The notes beneath the pieces were generated by a model. That model did not search any database. It was given only the letters and a program-made list of their open reading frames with translations, and was not told the origin of the DNA. Below, piece after piece: positions 34,128 through 47,310 of a stretch of 64,000 nucleotides of DNA. Both the position numbers and the translations under genes were made by a program. Source of the stretch: Hydnum rufescens UP504 (taxonomy: Eukaryota; Basidiomycota; Agaricomycetes; Cantharellales; Hydnaceae); assembly GCA_014904985.1 (NCBI GenBank), contig MU129102.1, positions 1-64,000 of the forward strand. The letters run 5' to 3'. Each line of letters opens with the position of its first letter. The first letter of the stretch is position 1.

Positions 34128-36450
34128 ATGAACCTCCTCTTCCTTGTCCTTTTTGCCGCCTCTGTGTTTTATATGTCCTTGTACGCTTCTCTCGTCGAAC
34201 GGCTCCGCTTCCTCCTGGACCGAAGCCAGATCCCATCATTGGGAATATTCGCCACATGAAGACATATGCTTCATGGCTCTATTACACAGAACTAAAACAT
34301 ACATACGGTAAGTTGTATCACTGTGCAAAATTTCTTCGAATTCTTACGTGAAGCAGGCGATATCGTGTCCCTTCAGGTGCTTGGTCAACCAATGATCATC
34401 CTCAACTCGTTCGAAGCGGTCCAAGACCTCATCGTGCGCAAGACGTCGACCTTCTCCGACAGACCTGTACTAGTTATGTGCGGAGAACTGTAAGTGGTCC
34501 GCTCTCCATCGACAGGATCTAGGATTACCAACAACCCACTGCCCACCCCCTCTATCCAGTGTGGGCTGGGATCGAGGAATAGCCCTCGGTCGTGGGACTC
34601 GATGGGCGATGTCCCGTAAAATTCTTCACAAGTTCCTGGGGAAATCAGCCATTCAAGATTACTTTGAGTCAATCCAGGATGAGTGCCGTCCCTTTGTCGC
34701 CCGACTAGTTAGTTCTCCGGGCAGCCTAATGGAACAAACTACTTTGTAAGCTTCCCACCCCTGTTTTCGACTAATGCCCGTCCTCATGTCTAGCACTACA
34801 GATTCGTTGCCAAGTTGGTTCTCGAGATGGCGTATGGTTTAAAGATCAATTCCTTCGAAGATGATGTACGCACGCATCTATCGTGATCCGCGGGGTCTAA
34901 TTGGTCAAGCTCTTCACAGACTGTGAGATTCTCCAAGAAAGCGGCAGTTATATTCGGAGAGGCCGCTCAGCCCGGGGCTTTCTTAGTGGACACGTTTCCC
35001 GCATGTCTGTGGCTTCTCCCCTCCCGCACGCTCAGAGACTGTCTGCTGACCTTTCCCGCAGTGAAACACATTCCTTCGTGGTTTCCAGGGGCTGGATTTC
35101 AGCGAAAGGCTGCGGAATGGAGAGACACAATGCTAAAGGGCCTCTCAATCCCTCATGAACAGGCGAAGAAAGATATGGTAGCACCGAAAATCCTTTTATC
35201 AAATGTAAAGCCTGACTTCCTTGAAATTTAGGCTTCCGGGGTCGCGTTGCCCTCATTCACCTCCCGGGTCTTGGAAGATATGCCGGATGGTGTCACCGAT
35301 GAGCTCCTGATGTGCACTACAGGGTCAATGTGTGAGTTAGGAGGGCTCCCAAGCCAAGATAAAACGTCCTTACCAATGGCTGTAGATGGTGCGGCCGTTG
35401 ACACCACCAAGGCCACGATATGCACCTTTGTTCTTGCAATGGTCCTGCACCCAGAAGTGCAGGCGAAGGCACAAAAGGAATTACACGCCGTCATTGGAAC
35501 GGAAAGGCTTCCCAAATTTTCCGAGTACGCCCTTGTGGATCCATCGCGAAGTTGCGCTCATCATTTGTTCAATATTTCAGCCGACCGGCCTTACCGTATA
35601 TCGAAAGCATACTCAAAGAAGTAATCCGTTGGCAACCAATCGTCCCCACCTCCATCCCGTATAGGGCAACTCAAGATGCCGACTATGAAGGTGGATCCTT
35701 TCGGGCCCCGTATGTGGCTTCCATTGACCTGCTGACACCCCTTTATAGGCTATTATATTCCAGAGGTGACTTTGATGGTTTCCATGGTCTCTCAGAAGCC
35801 TTAACGCTCCTACTGTCTTCAGGGATCAATCCTCATAGCTAATTCATGGTGTGTATAGTCTTATCATTTTAGATCTTCGGGCGCTAAGCAATTAATATAT
35901 TGACCCCGCTCGTCATATCATAGGGCAATCAGCCGTGACGAGAAATTATATCAGTCCCCCGAGGCATTTATTCCTGAGCGATTCGAAGGTGAGAAAGCGG
36001 CCCTGGATCCACATCAGATAGTGTTCGGATACGGAAAACGGTGCGTCAGATTCTCAAAGTTGTGATATGGTCCACGATTGTTGACCTTGTTTTGGGAATA
36101 GAATTTGTCCTGGTACGTGCCGCGCTTGTATTCCTGTAGTGGACTGGGTTACTATCGCTGCTCAATAGGCCTGCATTTTGCGGATGCTATCGTATGGATG
36201 ACGATTACTTCTCTCCTCGCTACGGTTCATTTCTCAAAAGTCCGGGATGAACTTGGGAATGAAATTACTCCTGTCCCAGAATATTCTGGTGGGCTTGTTC
36301 GGTGGGTTCATATTCTCACTGGACTCTATGTGAATACAACTGATCTGGTGATTCAGAGAATTGAACAAATTTCCGTATGCGTCGCGGTACCTTTCGGCCA
36401 CGAGTGCGGCCCTGATACAAGACGACGCCGCTGCTGCTGTCGTTCCATAA
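34128..36450 (+). CDS. Cytochrome P450 monooxygenase
   Basis: Membrane-anchored heme-thiolate oxygenase of a basidiomycete multi-gene family; substrate unknown. The N-terminal anchor is MNLLFLVLFAASVFYMSLY (34128). After a 1-nt frame break near 34190 comes the Pro hinge TAPLPPGPKPDPIIGNIRHM. Exons continue with IVSLQVLGQPMIILNS and WAMSRKILHKFL (about 34600). The I-helix equivalent is DGAAVDTTKATICTF (about 35385-35430), with the usual AGxDT changed to AAVDT. The K-helix ExxR is in SILKEVIRW (about 35606-35632). The heme loop FGYGKR-ICPG is split by an intron near 36040-36100, and a second intron places HFADAIVWMTITSLLATVHF next. The C-terminus ends at a TAA at 36450. Eight or more short introns are implied. 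Confidence 0.85.
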
Positions 36451-36711
36451 TTCTCTCTTTTTCTTTTTCTTGTTCCCCCTTCGTTCTTGATCCGTTCCGC
36501 CAGATGTTATCTCGCGTACGATTGCCTTTTGTGTTTGTTTCTGTATCCTTTCGGTGCACGGATGCAATAATACTACGTGCGAAGTTATAAATTAACCTTC
36601 GATGGCGATTGCGAAAGCACAATACCGCTTGGAGAGTAATCCGCTGTCCAACCTCCGGTGTGATAGCTATCCATTCGATATCTAAAGCTCTGGTGACGAC
36701 GCCTTGCTCTT

Positions 36712-37785
36712 ATGCAAAGTCAGACTTCTGCGGAGGCAGAGGCAGAGGCAGAGGGGCTGCTTCCTCTTGCGTCCGCGCAAGAGGACCTGAACGATGAAGA
36801 TCAGGTTACCGAAGAGGGCCTCCCTCTGACTGAGACAGAGTCGCGGAGAGGGGACACTGTTTTTGCCCTCGTCTCAGTCGTGCGTGAAGACCGCCACCCC
36901 CGTGGCCTTTTCTCTCTCCCAGTCTCCACCTGTCTTACAAATACCGTATCGCACGCTTTGATCCACAGTGCTCTTTATTGGCCATTGTCGGCTACACCTG
37001 GAATCTGGTGCTCACGTCGAACCCTACACAATTGGGCTACTTCGCCGTGCATCCGCCGGCCCAGACTCTCGCCGTGCTCGCACTGTTCATCGGCGTACTT
37101 CAATTACAGCCCCGCCGTCAGCCCAAATCCAGAGAACGCGGATTGGCGCGCCACCAACTCATCATGCTCGGACTCGGGGCTCCCACCATCCTTATCGGCG
37201 GCGGCTTCATGATGTGGAATAAAGTGGACCACAGTGCTCCCCATTTCACGAGCTGGCATGGCGTTAGTGTTCCATCCATGTATTTCTTCATCGTCATCTC
37301 CCGTCGATGGCCTCCTTTTTTTTGCGTGCATGACTTTTTTTGCTGATCTTTTTTTTTCGTCTCTGTTTTGGGTTTAGAAATTCGGATTGACTGCTTTGTT
37401 GTGGATCTGTGTGCATATACTTGTAGGAGGTTCGACTGTCTGGTTCGGCGGGCGGGCATTTGGAGGCCAAACAGAGGCCAAAAAAATTTGGAAATGGCAT
37501 AGGTGAGTAATTAACCCTGTGGTGGTTCAAAATTTTTTTTTTCTACTTTGACGTCATCGTTGGCTGAGGAAACTCACTCGTTTGTTTGTTTGGTGCGTAA
37601 CGAAGGTTATCGGGATATCTACTGTTGCCTTTCTACTTCTGACGATCCATCTCGCTGGGGCGTATGCCGATTGGGTCGTCACTCATACCTCGCGCCCCGC
37701 GCGTATATTCATCTACACTATCTTGCCAATCTTCACTCTCGGCGGTTTATTCATGCGGATGCGGTGCGCTTTTGCTATTGTTTAA
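36712..37785 (+). CDS. Cytochrome b561 domain protein
   Basis: Polytopic heme-b membrane electron-transfer protein. Exons are 36712-36879, 36969-37262, 37378-37502 and from 37606, with phases that agree. The N-terminus is acidic, with an Ala-Glu repeat (EAEAEAEG). Helices include LLAIVGYTWNLVL, TLAVLALFIGVLQL, IMLGLGAPTILIGGGFMMW, LTALLWICVHILVGG and FLLLTIHLAGAYADWVV. Conserved His appear in YFAVHPPAQTL, ARHQLIM, FTSWHG and WKWHR-LSGYLL, as expected for b561 heme ligands. A single-base loss near 37637 (CTTTCTACTTCTG) breaks the last exon between LSGYLLLPF and LLLTIHL. The gene lies 260 nt downstream of the P450 on the same strand. Separate transcription is likely. Confidence 0.8.
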
Positions 37786-40700
37786 CGTGCCGGAAAGACA
37801 ATTTCTGAACCCTTCTCCGACCTTTATAGAAGAGATAAATTGCCGGGCTTCCAGCCAACGTGATGCTGTGATTTTAGTGATATCTTTTGCCTAGCTGGTC
37901 CCTGTACAATAATCCCAGTCCCGGACACATAGAAAACTGGCGGCTCATCATCTAACCACTGACATGACGCAACTAGTGCGTCATCGTGTAGCTGATCCTA
38001 AGAACAACAATGTACACTCTTCTTCCACTAACGAACTACTAGAAGGCGGATTCACCGCCGTCCATCCATTACCAGCCGCCCTGCATCGCATGCCAAGTTT
38101 AACCGCATTTCCTGTGCCCAAGCTCTTTCGGACCTCCCTATCTCTCCTCGACTCCCGCCCCGCCCAACCCGTGCGCACGTTCGCAGTCGAACGTCGCACA
38201 GTCTGCCTCTATCATAGAACTGGCATTTGCATGCTGAGAGAAGCATCGGATGAATGGGATATGGACTGTCGGAAGTTTCTCCTCATAGCTGTGGCCCTCG
38301 ACAGTACGGGGGATTGCTTAAGAGAATTTTGTAATCTTGTGATTTTAGAAGAGGGGCCAGTGTATCCCTCTCTTGCCTTGGATGACCTTTTTTCCTGAAC
38401 GCGTTAGTATCTTGACATGAGGGTGAGGGAATGAACCTCGCCTCGCCCTTGAATCACAGGGGAGATTCTTCTGAGACTCGCTGACCATCGCCGGCTGAGA
38501 GCTCCAGAGGAATACCATCGCATCATTTGGCTTCAGAACATTGGCACTTTGGGGGGACCATGATGTGAAGAGTGCATTGTTTGCAGCGGCTGCTGAGGCA
38601 GAGGGATGTCTGCTAGGGAAGACTGCGGTGGTATGGGGTGTGGCATTAATATTGGAGCTGCGCTGCTGAGGGATTACGATATAGCTATTTTCAAAAGCTT
38701 GGGGCGCCGTAGTCTCGTAACCAGAAGGAGAATCGTTAGTGTCTGAGGTGAAATACAGCAACGCATTAGCTTTTGGAAATGGCGGGAGAAAAGGATAAGT
38801 TCAATCTTGTGCTGTGACTGTGTTCAGCCTACCGAACGTGTGCTTGAACTTTCACCTCACTCACCATTCCCACGCCTCACATGCATGCTGGCAGGCAGCA
38901 TCACAAAGGCACTACTGGCCACCCCCAATAATTTGAAAACGGTTGTGAGGCCGAACCGAACCAAAATGGCCGTGAATCACCTCGCCCTTTTGAAATGTCT
39001 TCTTCGTAAATCCCCCCCTATATGTATATTGTCATCGGCAGTTATCACGACAACAAGGGCGCCAAGAGCGCCACAAATGCCATTCGGTCAATCCCCACAG
39101 TGACACTTTTTGGAGGATTCATTGGAGTTCGGACTGTCGCGAATGCCCCTATTCTCTCAGAGATACCTTATTTCGACGATATATGCAGTTCGGCACTGTG
39201 CCTCATGAAATAAAGCGCTGTGTCTGCAACTCGGTTTTGGCTGTTTTGGACCAGTCCCAGTTGGAAAGACCGCTTGTGTCTCGGTGCTCCAGTCCACATA
39301 CTCCCACTTCGGAGTTTGTCTGAAACTTTGGAGATGCTTTTGGATAGATCAGTACAATGGATGCCCCAGAAACATGAAACCAGAATTACCCCTATCAACT
39401 GATTTTTATAGACGGTGTTGACAATGGCTCCATCAAGAAACTATGCAGTGATGAGCATGTCCGTGAGATTTATGGAGTGCTTGGGACCCACGAACTAGAA
39501 GTCTTTTGAGCGTCACAGAGCGCTAACTCACGGACCAAGTTTAGGAGAGCATTGTAGGTGCTGTATAGATCGATGGAGAGCGCTTTGGCACTCTAGGTGA
39601 CGGGAAGTGGCCAGAGGATGTTGAATGACCGCAAGGTGTTCAGAGATCGGCCTAACGAGACCCGCAAAAAACAAACCCGATTAGGAAGGGAATGGAATGC
39701 ATGGATTTGAAGCTTTCAACGAAGCGGGCAAGGCTTTTGGGGATGCGTTAGGTTGTTTTCTCTCTGCGATCTTTGATAAGTACTTACCTAGAATGGTGTT
39801 CTTAATTCAGCTTGCTCTTGAAACAGACTGGAATACCCCGCCGCCCATTTGTGTATTTAGTCGCCATTATTTTCACACCTCACCCGTTTTTAGTTCCACG
39901 ATAATTATAGGAGCTATGCCAGACCTTTTTCGTCTCGTCAACTAGGCGAATGATTGGCCACGATGAATCGAATATTTTCAGCAGTCACACATGATCACAA
40001 GGCAGGCCTTCTGAATCCTAAGTCAAATTGCGTCATAACGATTTATGAGAAGTTTTGAAATGGGATACCATTTTCTGAAGTCAGGTCCTTCCAAGCCGAT
40101 ATTGGAATTCAGGAAAGTATGGGGTCAACTTGACCGTCTCTCTCTACCTTCGCTCTCTTGCGCGAGTTTCATGCGCATGATCGGATTGTCAATCATACCA
40201 GTTTATCGAATGACGGGGGTCGCGCTGGCAGTATTGATATTCCATTTGTAGAGGGCTTTTGAATATCGGCCCTCAGACGATGAGGGGTCTCTTGAGTAAC
40301 TAGAGGGGCGAACGATGAGGCGAGTAAAGAAATGTTTCTCGCGTCCTGAATCCCGAAAGACAGCGCGTAGATCGGCCGCATAATCCCAAGGAATATCTTC
40401 TGTCACCAACCAGCCTACTTTCACCCGGTAGTAGCTGAGAGCGTAACGATTTCGGTAAGAGGATGCGTTATGAAATGATGCTCACGTGGGGCGCCAACAA
40501 GTTCGTTCAGGTTCATGAGACTCGATCAATTCCAAATTCGAGTTGATCCATGTGCACGAAAATTTCAGGGGATCATATCAAAGGGCTCAAGGGGAGGTGC
40601 ATCTGCATGCAGAGAAAGCCCAAGGACGGATAAGGAGACAACCCCCTACCCGCCTGAGGCCTATGGCTTTCTCGTGGAGCTTCCGGCTAGACTGAGAATC

Positions 40701-41606
40701 TGCATCCTAGGGAACAGAGTTGCAATGTGGTTACAAGCGACGGGTGCCGGCAAAAATCTGCCAATTGACCGGTGTATTCTGTGCTCCGGTTTGTTGCTAA
40801 AGCCTCGATATCAGGCGACAAGATTCCGATTTTGCGATCTATCCCCAGAAGCGATGCGCAGTATATGCAGTTGAGCCTCAGTGAGAAGACGGCTATCTCC
40901 GTCAAAGATCTAATTATGCGCCGACAGTCTTAGGAGACTATGGCTGTTCGGTTTTCCCCCGTGAGCACCAACGAAAGGCTGTCAAACCTTTGTGATCTCG
41001 ACATTATCAGGTGGACTCGATTTTAACGGTTATTACCTCACAGAATACGACATATCTGCAATTAGACCTTGATGCCGACAATTCCTCGTATTTACAATTG
41101 GATTACGGATATGAGGAACCGGCGCTTCTACAAGTTTATAATCAGCTTTTCACATATGAGCCTCAAAGAGGTCTCGCTAACCACAATGCCTAATGGACTA
41201 ATTGATTCGCTTGCAGGTATAGGTACAGCTGCCGAACCACAGGTCCCCTGGCGAATCTTTGACATTACGAACCAGTGTGGCCTACATTTGCTGGCGGGTC
41301 TAGATAGAAGGATATAGCAATCTGGCGACAGAAATATGACACCGAGTTTTTCCTGTCGCCCCTTGTTGTGACCCTCCTCACAGGGAGCACTTGTCATTCC
41401 TTCCATGGGCCTTTTATCTGCCATTAGATGGGCACGAGCTTACATAATTAAATACAGTTTTGATGACTAATCAATTTAAGCACGCCATCAGTCAGCGCTA
41501 CAGTATAAGAATGAGGGAAGAATCGGCAGAGACCAGGCCTCACTCCTGTAATTCGACCACCGTTCTTCGTAGACGCCATCCACAAGTCATCCCTCGCACA
41601 TCAGTA
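37786..41606. other. Long intergenic region, no firmly supported gene
   Basis: About 3.8 kb. Opposed short frames at 37964-38398 (plus) and 38345-38761 (minus) have moderately protein-like composition but no motif I recognise. Other frames (39697-39945, 40515-40874, 41011-41193) are likewise unsupported. I see no repeat or RNA gene. Confidence 0.45.
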
Positions 41607-43207
41607 ATGGTTTCTGCTGTTCGTCCAGATACCCCCAGCTCACACTCTAATGACACTACTGCCGCTACGTCAGGTAAAGTTCACATTTCGTCATTGTGGC
41701 TTGAAACACTGGTCTGACTTGTGAGGCAGACTCTGCAGCACCCTTGTCGTTGCCCCAAGGATTTGGCACTCGTGCTATACACACTGCATCGAATGCCAAC
41801 CCCGAAACTGGTGCCGTTATTCCTCCCATCTCCCTCAGTACAACGTACAAACAGGATGCCATTGGTGTCCACAAGGTCTGTGATACCTCTTATACTCGTG
41901 TTCGAGTGTTGACGGAATTTTGCTCCACATCAAGGGTTTCGAATATACGCGTTCAGACAATCCTAACCGCCGTGACTTCGAGGAATTGCTCGCTTCCCTG
42001 GAAGCAGGAGGGAAGAGCGCCCTCGCACTTGCATCAGGTAGCTCAGCCACAGCCCTTGTTATCAATTCCTTGGGCCCCAAAGCACACGTTCTCTCTGTAA
42101 ACGATGTCTATGGAGGCACTGCACGCTATCTTACCAAAGTCGCATCGTTTACGCAAGGCGTCGAGACAACTTTTGCTGATTTGGAGAATGCCAGCGACGA
42201 GGAGATTGCTGCTTCCTTCCGGCCACAACACCAAAATTGTCTGGGTTGAAAGCCTACAAACCCGACATTGCGTATTATTGACATTCCGCGCATCGTCCGT
42301 CTCGCCGAAGCAGCTCCCAGCAAACCTCTCGTCCTCTGTAGATAATACTTTCCTCTCCCCATTCTACTCCTCTCCTCTCCTCCTCGGCGCTGATCTCGTC
42401 ATCCACTCCATCACGAAGTACATTAATGGCCATTCCGACGTTCTCATGGGAGCTATAATTCTTCCCCAACCATCTCCTTCGAAGCCTGATGCTGTCACTC
42501 TTGATCAACGTCTGCGTTTCTTGCAGAACGCGGTTGGGGCCGTTCCTGGTGCATATGATTCTTGGCTTGCACAGCGAGGCGCCAAGACGCTGCAGCTGCG
42601 CATGAAGACCCATGGAACGAATGCTCTTGCGGTGGCACGCTTCTTGCAGACTCGGGGACGCGGTTTGGGGCTGGTGGATGAGGTCATTTATCCTGGTCTC
42701 GCTAGTACCAGTCGCGGTCATTATCGGCTCGTGCGGGATCACCTGTTGAGCCCTCATGCACGTCGATGGATCGACAAGGGTGTCTGGGAAGGTGTTTCTT
42801 CCCATGGACCAAACTCGGAGGATGAAGGCATTCCGTTTGGCGGGATGGTATCATTCCGTATTGCCCACCCTACCACGCCGTCGCTGCGCCAAGCCACGCT
42901 CACGGACCCCAGTTCAACTGCCGAGCGATTCCTTACTTCGACTCATATCTTCACGCTTGCAGAGTCCCTCGGTGGGGTCGAGGGTTTGGCGGAGCTGCCA
43001 GCGAAGATGACCCATGGGGGTCTTCCCGTCGAGGCTCGTGAAGCTCTTGGCATCTCATCAAGCCTTATTCGATTGAGTGTCGGTGTGGAGGATATAGAGG
43101 ACATCCTCGTAGATTTAGAGCGTGCCCTGAGGTGGGCTGTCCATGGAGAGAAGTGGGATGGGGCTTCCTCTTCGAAAGCCCCCGACGATGATGTTGTTTC
43201 GGACTAG
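41607..43207 (+). CDS. CYS3: Cystathionine gamma-lyase (transsulfuration)
   Basis: PLP enzyme that splits cystathionine to cysteine, 2-oxobutyrate and ammonia. Exon 1 is 41607-41673, intron 41674-41729 (with a CTGAC branch site), exon 2 41730-41875, intron 41876-41934, then the main exon from 41935. Motifs: GFGTRAIHTASNANPETGAV, PPISLSTTYKQ, FEYTRSDNPNR, ALASGSSATALVI, VNDVYGGTARY, the cofactor Asp in VDNTFLSP, and the PLP lysine in LVIHSITKYINGHSDVLMG (about 42397-42453). The end LPAKMTHGG ... LIRLSVGVEDIEDIL is typical. Between 42220 and 42345 three 1-nt shifts (+1, -1, +1) are needed to recover TKIVWVES, TNPTLRIIDIPRIV and VDNTF. One open frame reads across the last two with about 27 wrong residues. 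Sequence error or a damaged allele are both possible. Confidence 0.9.
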
Positions 43208-45136
43208 AAGGTTTGCTGCTTTCATTCGTTGACATCCGCGTTTTTGCAGTTTCACCTTCAACCCAGTCGAGATACTCTCGCTCTGCCAAAGATGACTTGT
43301 ATCTGTTGTAAGCTCTTCACCACACCTTCCAGCACATCATTAGCATGATCTGTAGTACTAGCATATTTATACCCCACAATGTTCGATAAACCTAGCTGTA
43401 TGTTGCCCCATTGCAATCCCATTTGTTGTGACACTACTGTTAGCTTGCAACCACCTTGTATCTTGGGGATCGGCCTGCCTGCGGGGAAGTACTGGAGATC
43501 GCCATAATTAGCCATCCTAGAAATTATTTCCTGTTAGAGCAAACCGGACATTGCCGAAGCTCTGATCATCGATCTGGAGAGTTTTCCGAGCCCCCTCCTC
43601 TTCTATGGATTATGTTGACTCAGCAGTGACGTTGCCTTGGATTCTCACCTCACCGGCTATTTGAAATACCGTCAACGCCCACTGAGAATCTGGTTCGGGA
43701 GCCGCGTGAGGATCTAAACAGCGATTTCTGCCTTGGTTTTCTGCCGACTAAGAGTTTCGTCAGAGACTTCGGATGTCTTTTCGTAGCTGGTTCTGTAGGA
43801 ATTTCCCACTAAGTGGACAAAGTATTCAGGCTGAAAGACTAGTGTTTACTGGATATTGCATCGCGTTGAACCCCTGGGAGGGAAATGAAGCGGACCCCCT
43901 TGATACCACACTTCGAACGGACTTCGGGCTTGCCGTTCGCCTTAATAATTACACACGCCATATGTTGCCCATCCAGCGAGATGCGTGCATTCTCGAGCAT
44001 ACAGTGCAGAAAACCATGGGACGTCCATTCACTGACTCGCTCTTGCGAGTCGGATTGATGGTCAGCACATAAACCTGCTCTGAGCTTCTCCGCAAGCAAG
44101 TAAAAATAGATGCGTCGTCACCGATGGCGCCAACATCATGAAGCAGATGTAATTTCTATCCTCTGCATGTGTCTCATGTCGTGCTTTGGTCTCTCAACGA
44201 TTTCACCGGTAAAGCTATGGGAAGAATATTTCGGTATATCGGCACTTGATGCCTCAACCTGATCCTATCTTTCTAGGCAGCCAGCACTGTCACCTGGGAC
44301 ATGCTGAAAAACTTCACAGGCCTAGGTGGTACAAAATTGGGAGGCAGAAGTGTTAACCAGGCGGCTAACAATGTATTCCTTGCAGTGGTGACTGTAAACG
44401 AACTCTTCATGAGGCTGTATCTATACTTTGATGCCACCGTAAGCACAGATCTCCACATTTAAGCCCTTTGTATTAGTGCTGCTGTCAGGACATGCCCCTT
44501 AAATACATTCTCCGCGCTATTAGAGGGTCCGACTCCACAAACATATTTGTGGATCCTATTCCACTACGAGATCCTGATGTGGTGGCTGTCCACAGGCTTT
44601 GGCAAAGATCATATCTGCAGCAGCGGAGTCCAATTGCTTGGGAAGTGAATATGAGGAGATAGGGTTCACACGGGCCCACGGATGCCGGGAGTCTCATCGC
44701 AATGGATGCAGCCTGCTGTATGCCCAGAAGGCAGGCTGGGGGCCATTATTGGAATTCTGCTGAAAGTCTACAGATGCGCCCACATGACCTGCTTTGACAG
44801 TTTGCTGGTTAAAATCATAGTTGAAAGCTTTCATGCTCTAGGTTGACTCATCAGGATGATACCTATTCCTGAGAACTCAGCCTATGATTCTCAGCCGGAT
44901 CTCCAGGCGAAAATTCCAGTAGCGGTGCCAGAAATACCTCTTAGGCGAGCCAAAATCACTTCCTGAGGCCTCCGGGTGAAGCCCATGAGTTTCAGAGTGA
45001 ATACACTGGACCTTCTAATCCGCCACAAGCGCGCGGGGTTTACCGTGAATGGGATGCCTGCGGCTTACATAAGGACGTCAAAAACACTGCCGCAATTTCT
45101 TAATACCTATGTGATTTATGTGATGAGAATGGGAAC
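43208..45136. other. Intergenic stretch, no supported gene
   Basis: About 1.9 kb of short frames on both strands without motifs. It marks the left edge of the Hsp70 cluster. Confidence 0.5.
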
Positions 45137-45142
45137 TGGCAC

Positions 45143-45147
45143 ACCAA
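45143..45147 (+). promoter_or_regulatory. CCAAT element, Hsp70 copy a
   Basis: CCAAT within CACACCAATTCTGGG, 79 nt upstream of the ATG. The same CACCAATTCTGG core precedes copies b and d at similar distances, so it is a conserved promoter piece. I saw no convincing heat-shock element (GAA/TTC triads) next to it. Confidence 0.45.
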
Positions 45148-45221
45148 TTCTGGGACGTAGCATATAATATGCTCCATTGCTGTGTAATTGATAGGTAAAC
45201 CCCAGCAGTGAGGGGTAGACC

Positions 45222-47310
45222 ATGTCAAAAGCTATCGGCATTGATCTCGGGACAGCCTATTCTTGTGTAGGTGTTTGGCAGAACAACCATGTCGAAATCA
45301 TTAGCAATGATCGTGAGTTCCCTCTCTAATCAGCACCAAACCATTTACTCACTCCTTTCGTAGAAGATAACCGTACAACACCATCATGCGTCTCGTTCTC
45401 TGCTTCCCAACGTCTGATTGGTGATGCAGCAAAGAACCAAGTCGCCACAAACCCCGGCAACACGTATGTTGTTCCATATCTTCCCTATTCCTGATACCGA
45501 TACGTTATCCGGACGATCCGTTATCCAGTGTCTTTGGCATTAAGCGCCTCATTGGGCGTAGATTCGATGATCCGGAGGTCCAATCGGATATCAAGCATTA
45601 CCCCTTCAAAGTGATTAACAAGGCGGTAAGCCTAACGTTCAGGTAAAGTTCCGTGGCGAGATCAAGGAGTTGGTGAGTGTGTACCCCTGTCATCGACATC
45701 GTTTTCGTTCTCATCCTAATGCGATCGACAGTCTCCCGAAGAGATTTCATCTATGATCCTCGTCAAGATGAAGCAGACCGCCGAGGCGTATTTGGGCCGC
45801 CCCGTCCTGGATGCCGTTATTAGCGTCCCAGCGCACTTCAACTATTCGCAGCGACAGGCAACGAAGGATGCCGGTGTTATTGCGGGCCTTAATGTTCTTC
45901 GTATCGTCAACGAGCCCACTGCTGCAGCCATTGCCTACGGTCTTGATAAGAAAGCCCCTAGCGAGCGCAACATTCTCATCTTCGATCTTGGCGGTGGAAC
46001 CCTCGATGTGTCCCTGTTGACCATCGATGGGGGTATCTTGGAAGTCAAGGCCACTGCCGGTAACACCCACTTGGGTGGGGAAGACTTTGATAACCGTCTT
46101 GTCAGTGACTTTACCATGGAATTCAGGCGAAAACACAAGAAAGGTCGGCTCGTTCTTCTATTAAAATTCTTCGCTCAATTCATTCGATTCCCCGATTCAT
46201 AGATCTTTCGACAAATCCTCGGTCTCTTCGTCGTCTCCGCACGGCTTGCGAACGTGCAAAGCGCATGGTCTCCTCCGCTGCCTACGCTTCGATCGAAATC
46301 GATGCCCTCTACGAAGGCATCGATTTTCACACCTCACTCACTCGCCTGCGCTTCGAAGAGCTGTGCCAGGACCTCTTCCGCAGTACACTCGAGCCCGTCG
46401 AGAAAGTCTTACGGGATTCGAAGATCGACAAGTCCAATGTGCATGAGATCGTCTTGGTTGGCGGGTCCACGCGAATTCCTCGTATCATCAAGCTCGTGTC
46501 CGACTTCTTCAACGGGAAGGAGCCCACCAAGTCCATCAACCCGGATGAGGCCATCGCATACGGTGCCGCCGTGCAGGCGGCCATCTTGTCTGGGGATACC
46601 TCCATAAAGATTCAAGATCTTGTGTGTCTTGATGTCACCTCTCTGTCCACTGGTATTGAGACGGCCGATGGTGGTTTCTCCGTCCTCGTCAAGCGGAACT
46701 CGGTATTTATTTTGCATGGGCGCATATTGTCTACTGTATTGATAAATTATTCCTGAAATAGACTATACCGACGAAACGGTCCGAGATATTCACCACGGAA
46801 TTCGACAACCAGCGTAGTGTGTGGATCCAGGTGTACGAAGGTGAACGTGCGAAAACAAAGGACAACCACTTGCTACGCAAGTTTGAGCTCTCCGGCATTC
46901 CTCCCGCACCGCGTGGTGTTCCTCAAATCGAAGTCACTTTCTATATCGACGCCAATGGTGTCCTGGACGTATCCGCGATGGACACCACGACAAGGAAGTC
47001 ATCGCACATCACAATCACGGCAGATCAGAACCGGCTGTCAAGGGAAGAGATCGCGCGGATGGTGGCCAGTGCAGAGAAATTCAGGCAGGAGGACCAAGAT
47101 GCCGCTGCATTCATGACGGCGAGGAACTCCCTCGAGTCGTACGCATACACCCTACGCGACTCGGTGGCGAAGCTGGAGCGGACAATCACGGAGACAATCT
47201 CGTGGCTCGGTGCCAGCCAGGACGCAAAAAAGGAGGAGTATTTGGAGAAGCAGAAGGAGCTCGAGGCAGTTGTTAGAACTGTTAGAAATTTACTCAAGGA
47301 GAGGGTGTAG
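45222..47310 (+). CDS. Hsp70 chaperone, copy a (one frame break, no EEVD tail)
   Basis: Canonical cytosolic Hsp70 (SSA type). Exons: 45222-45312, 45364-45463, 45529-45672, 45732-46143, 46203-46702, 46762-47310. Motifs: [16 protein letters not shown] phosphate loop, [56 protein letters not shown], and the [12 protein letters not shown] loop. The substrate domain continues to [13 protein letters not shown]. Exon 3 is 144 nt where copies b and d have 145: near 45627 AAGGCGGTAAG replaces AAGGGTGGTAAG, a single-base loss. The frame ends at 47310. Beyond it the Gly/Pro tail and a DDGPIV segment remain recognisable, but where EEVD is expected (47379-47390) the codons read AAA TAA GTC GAC, that is K-stop-V-D. 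Confidence 0.85.
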
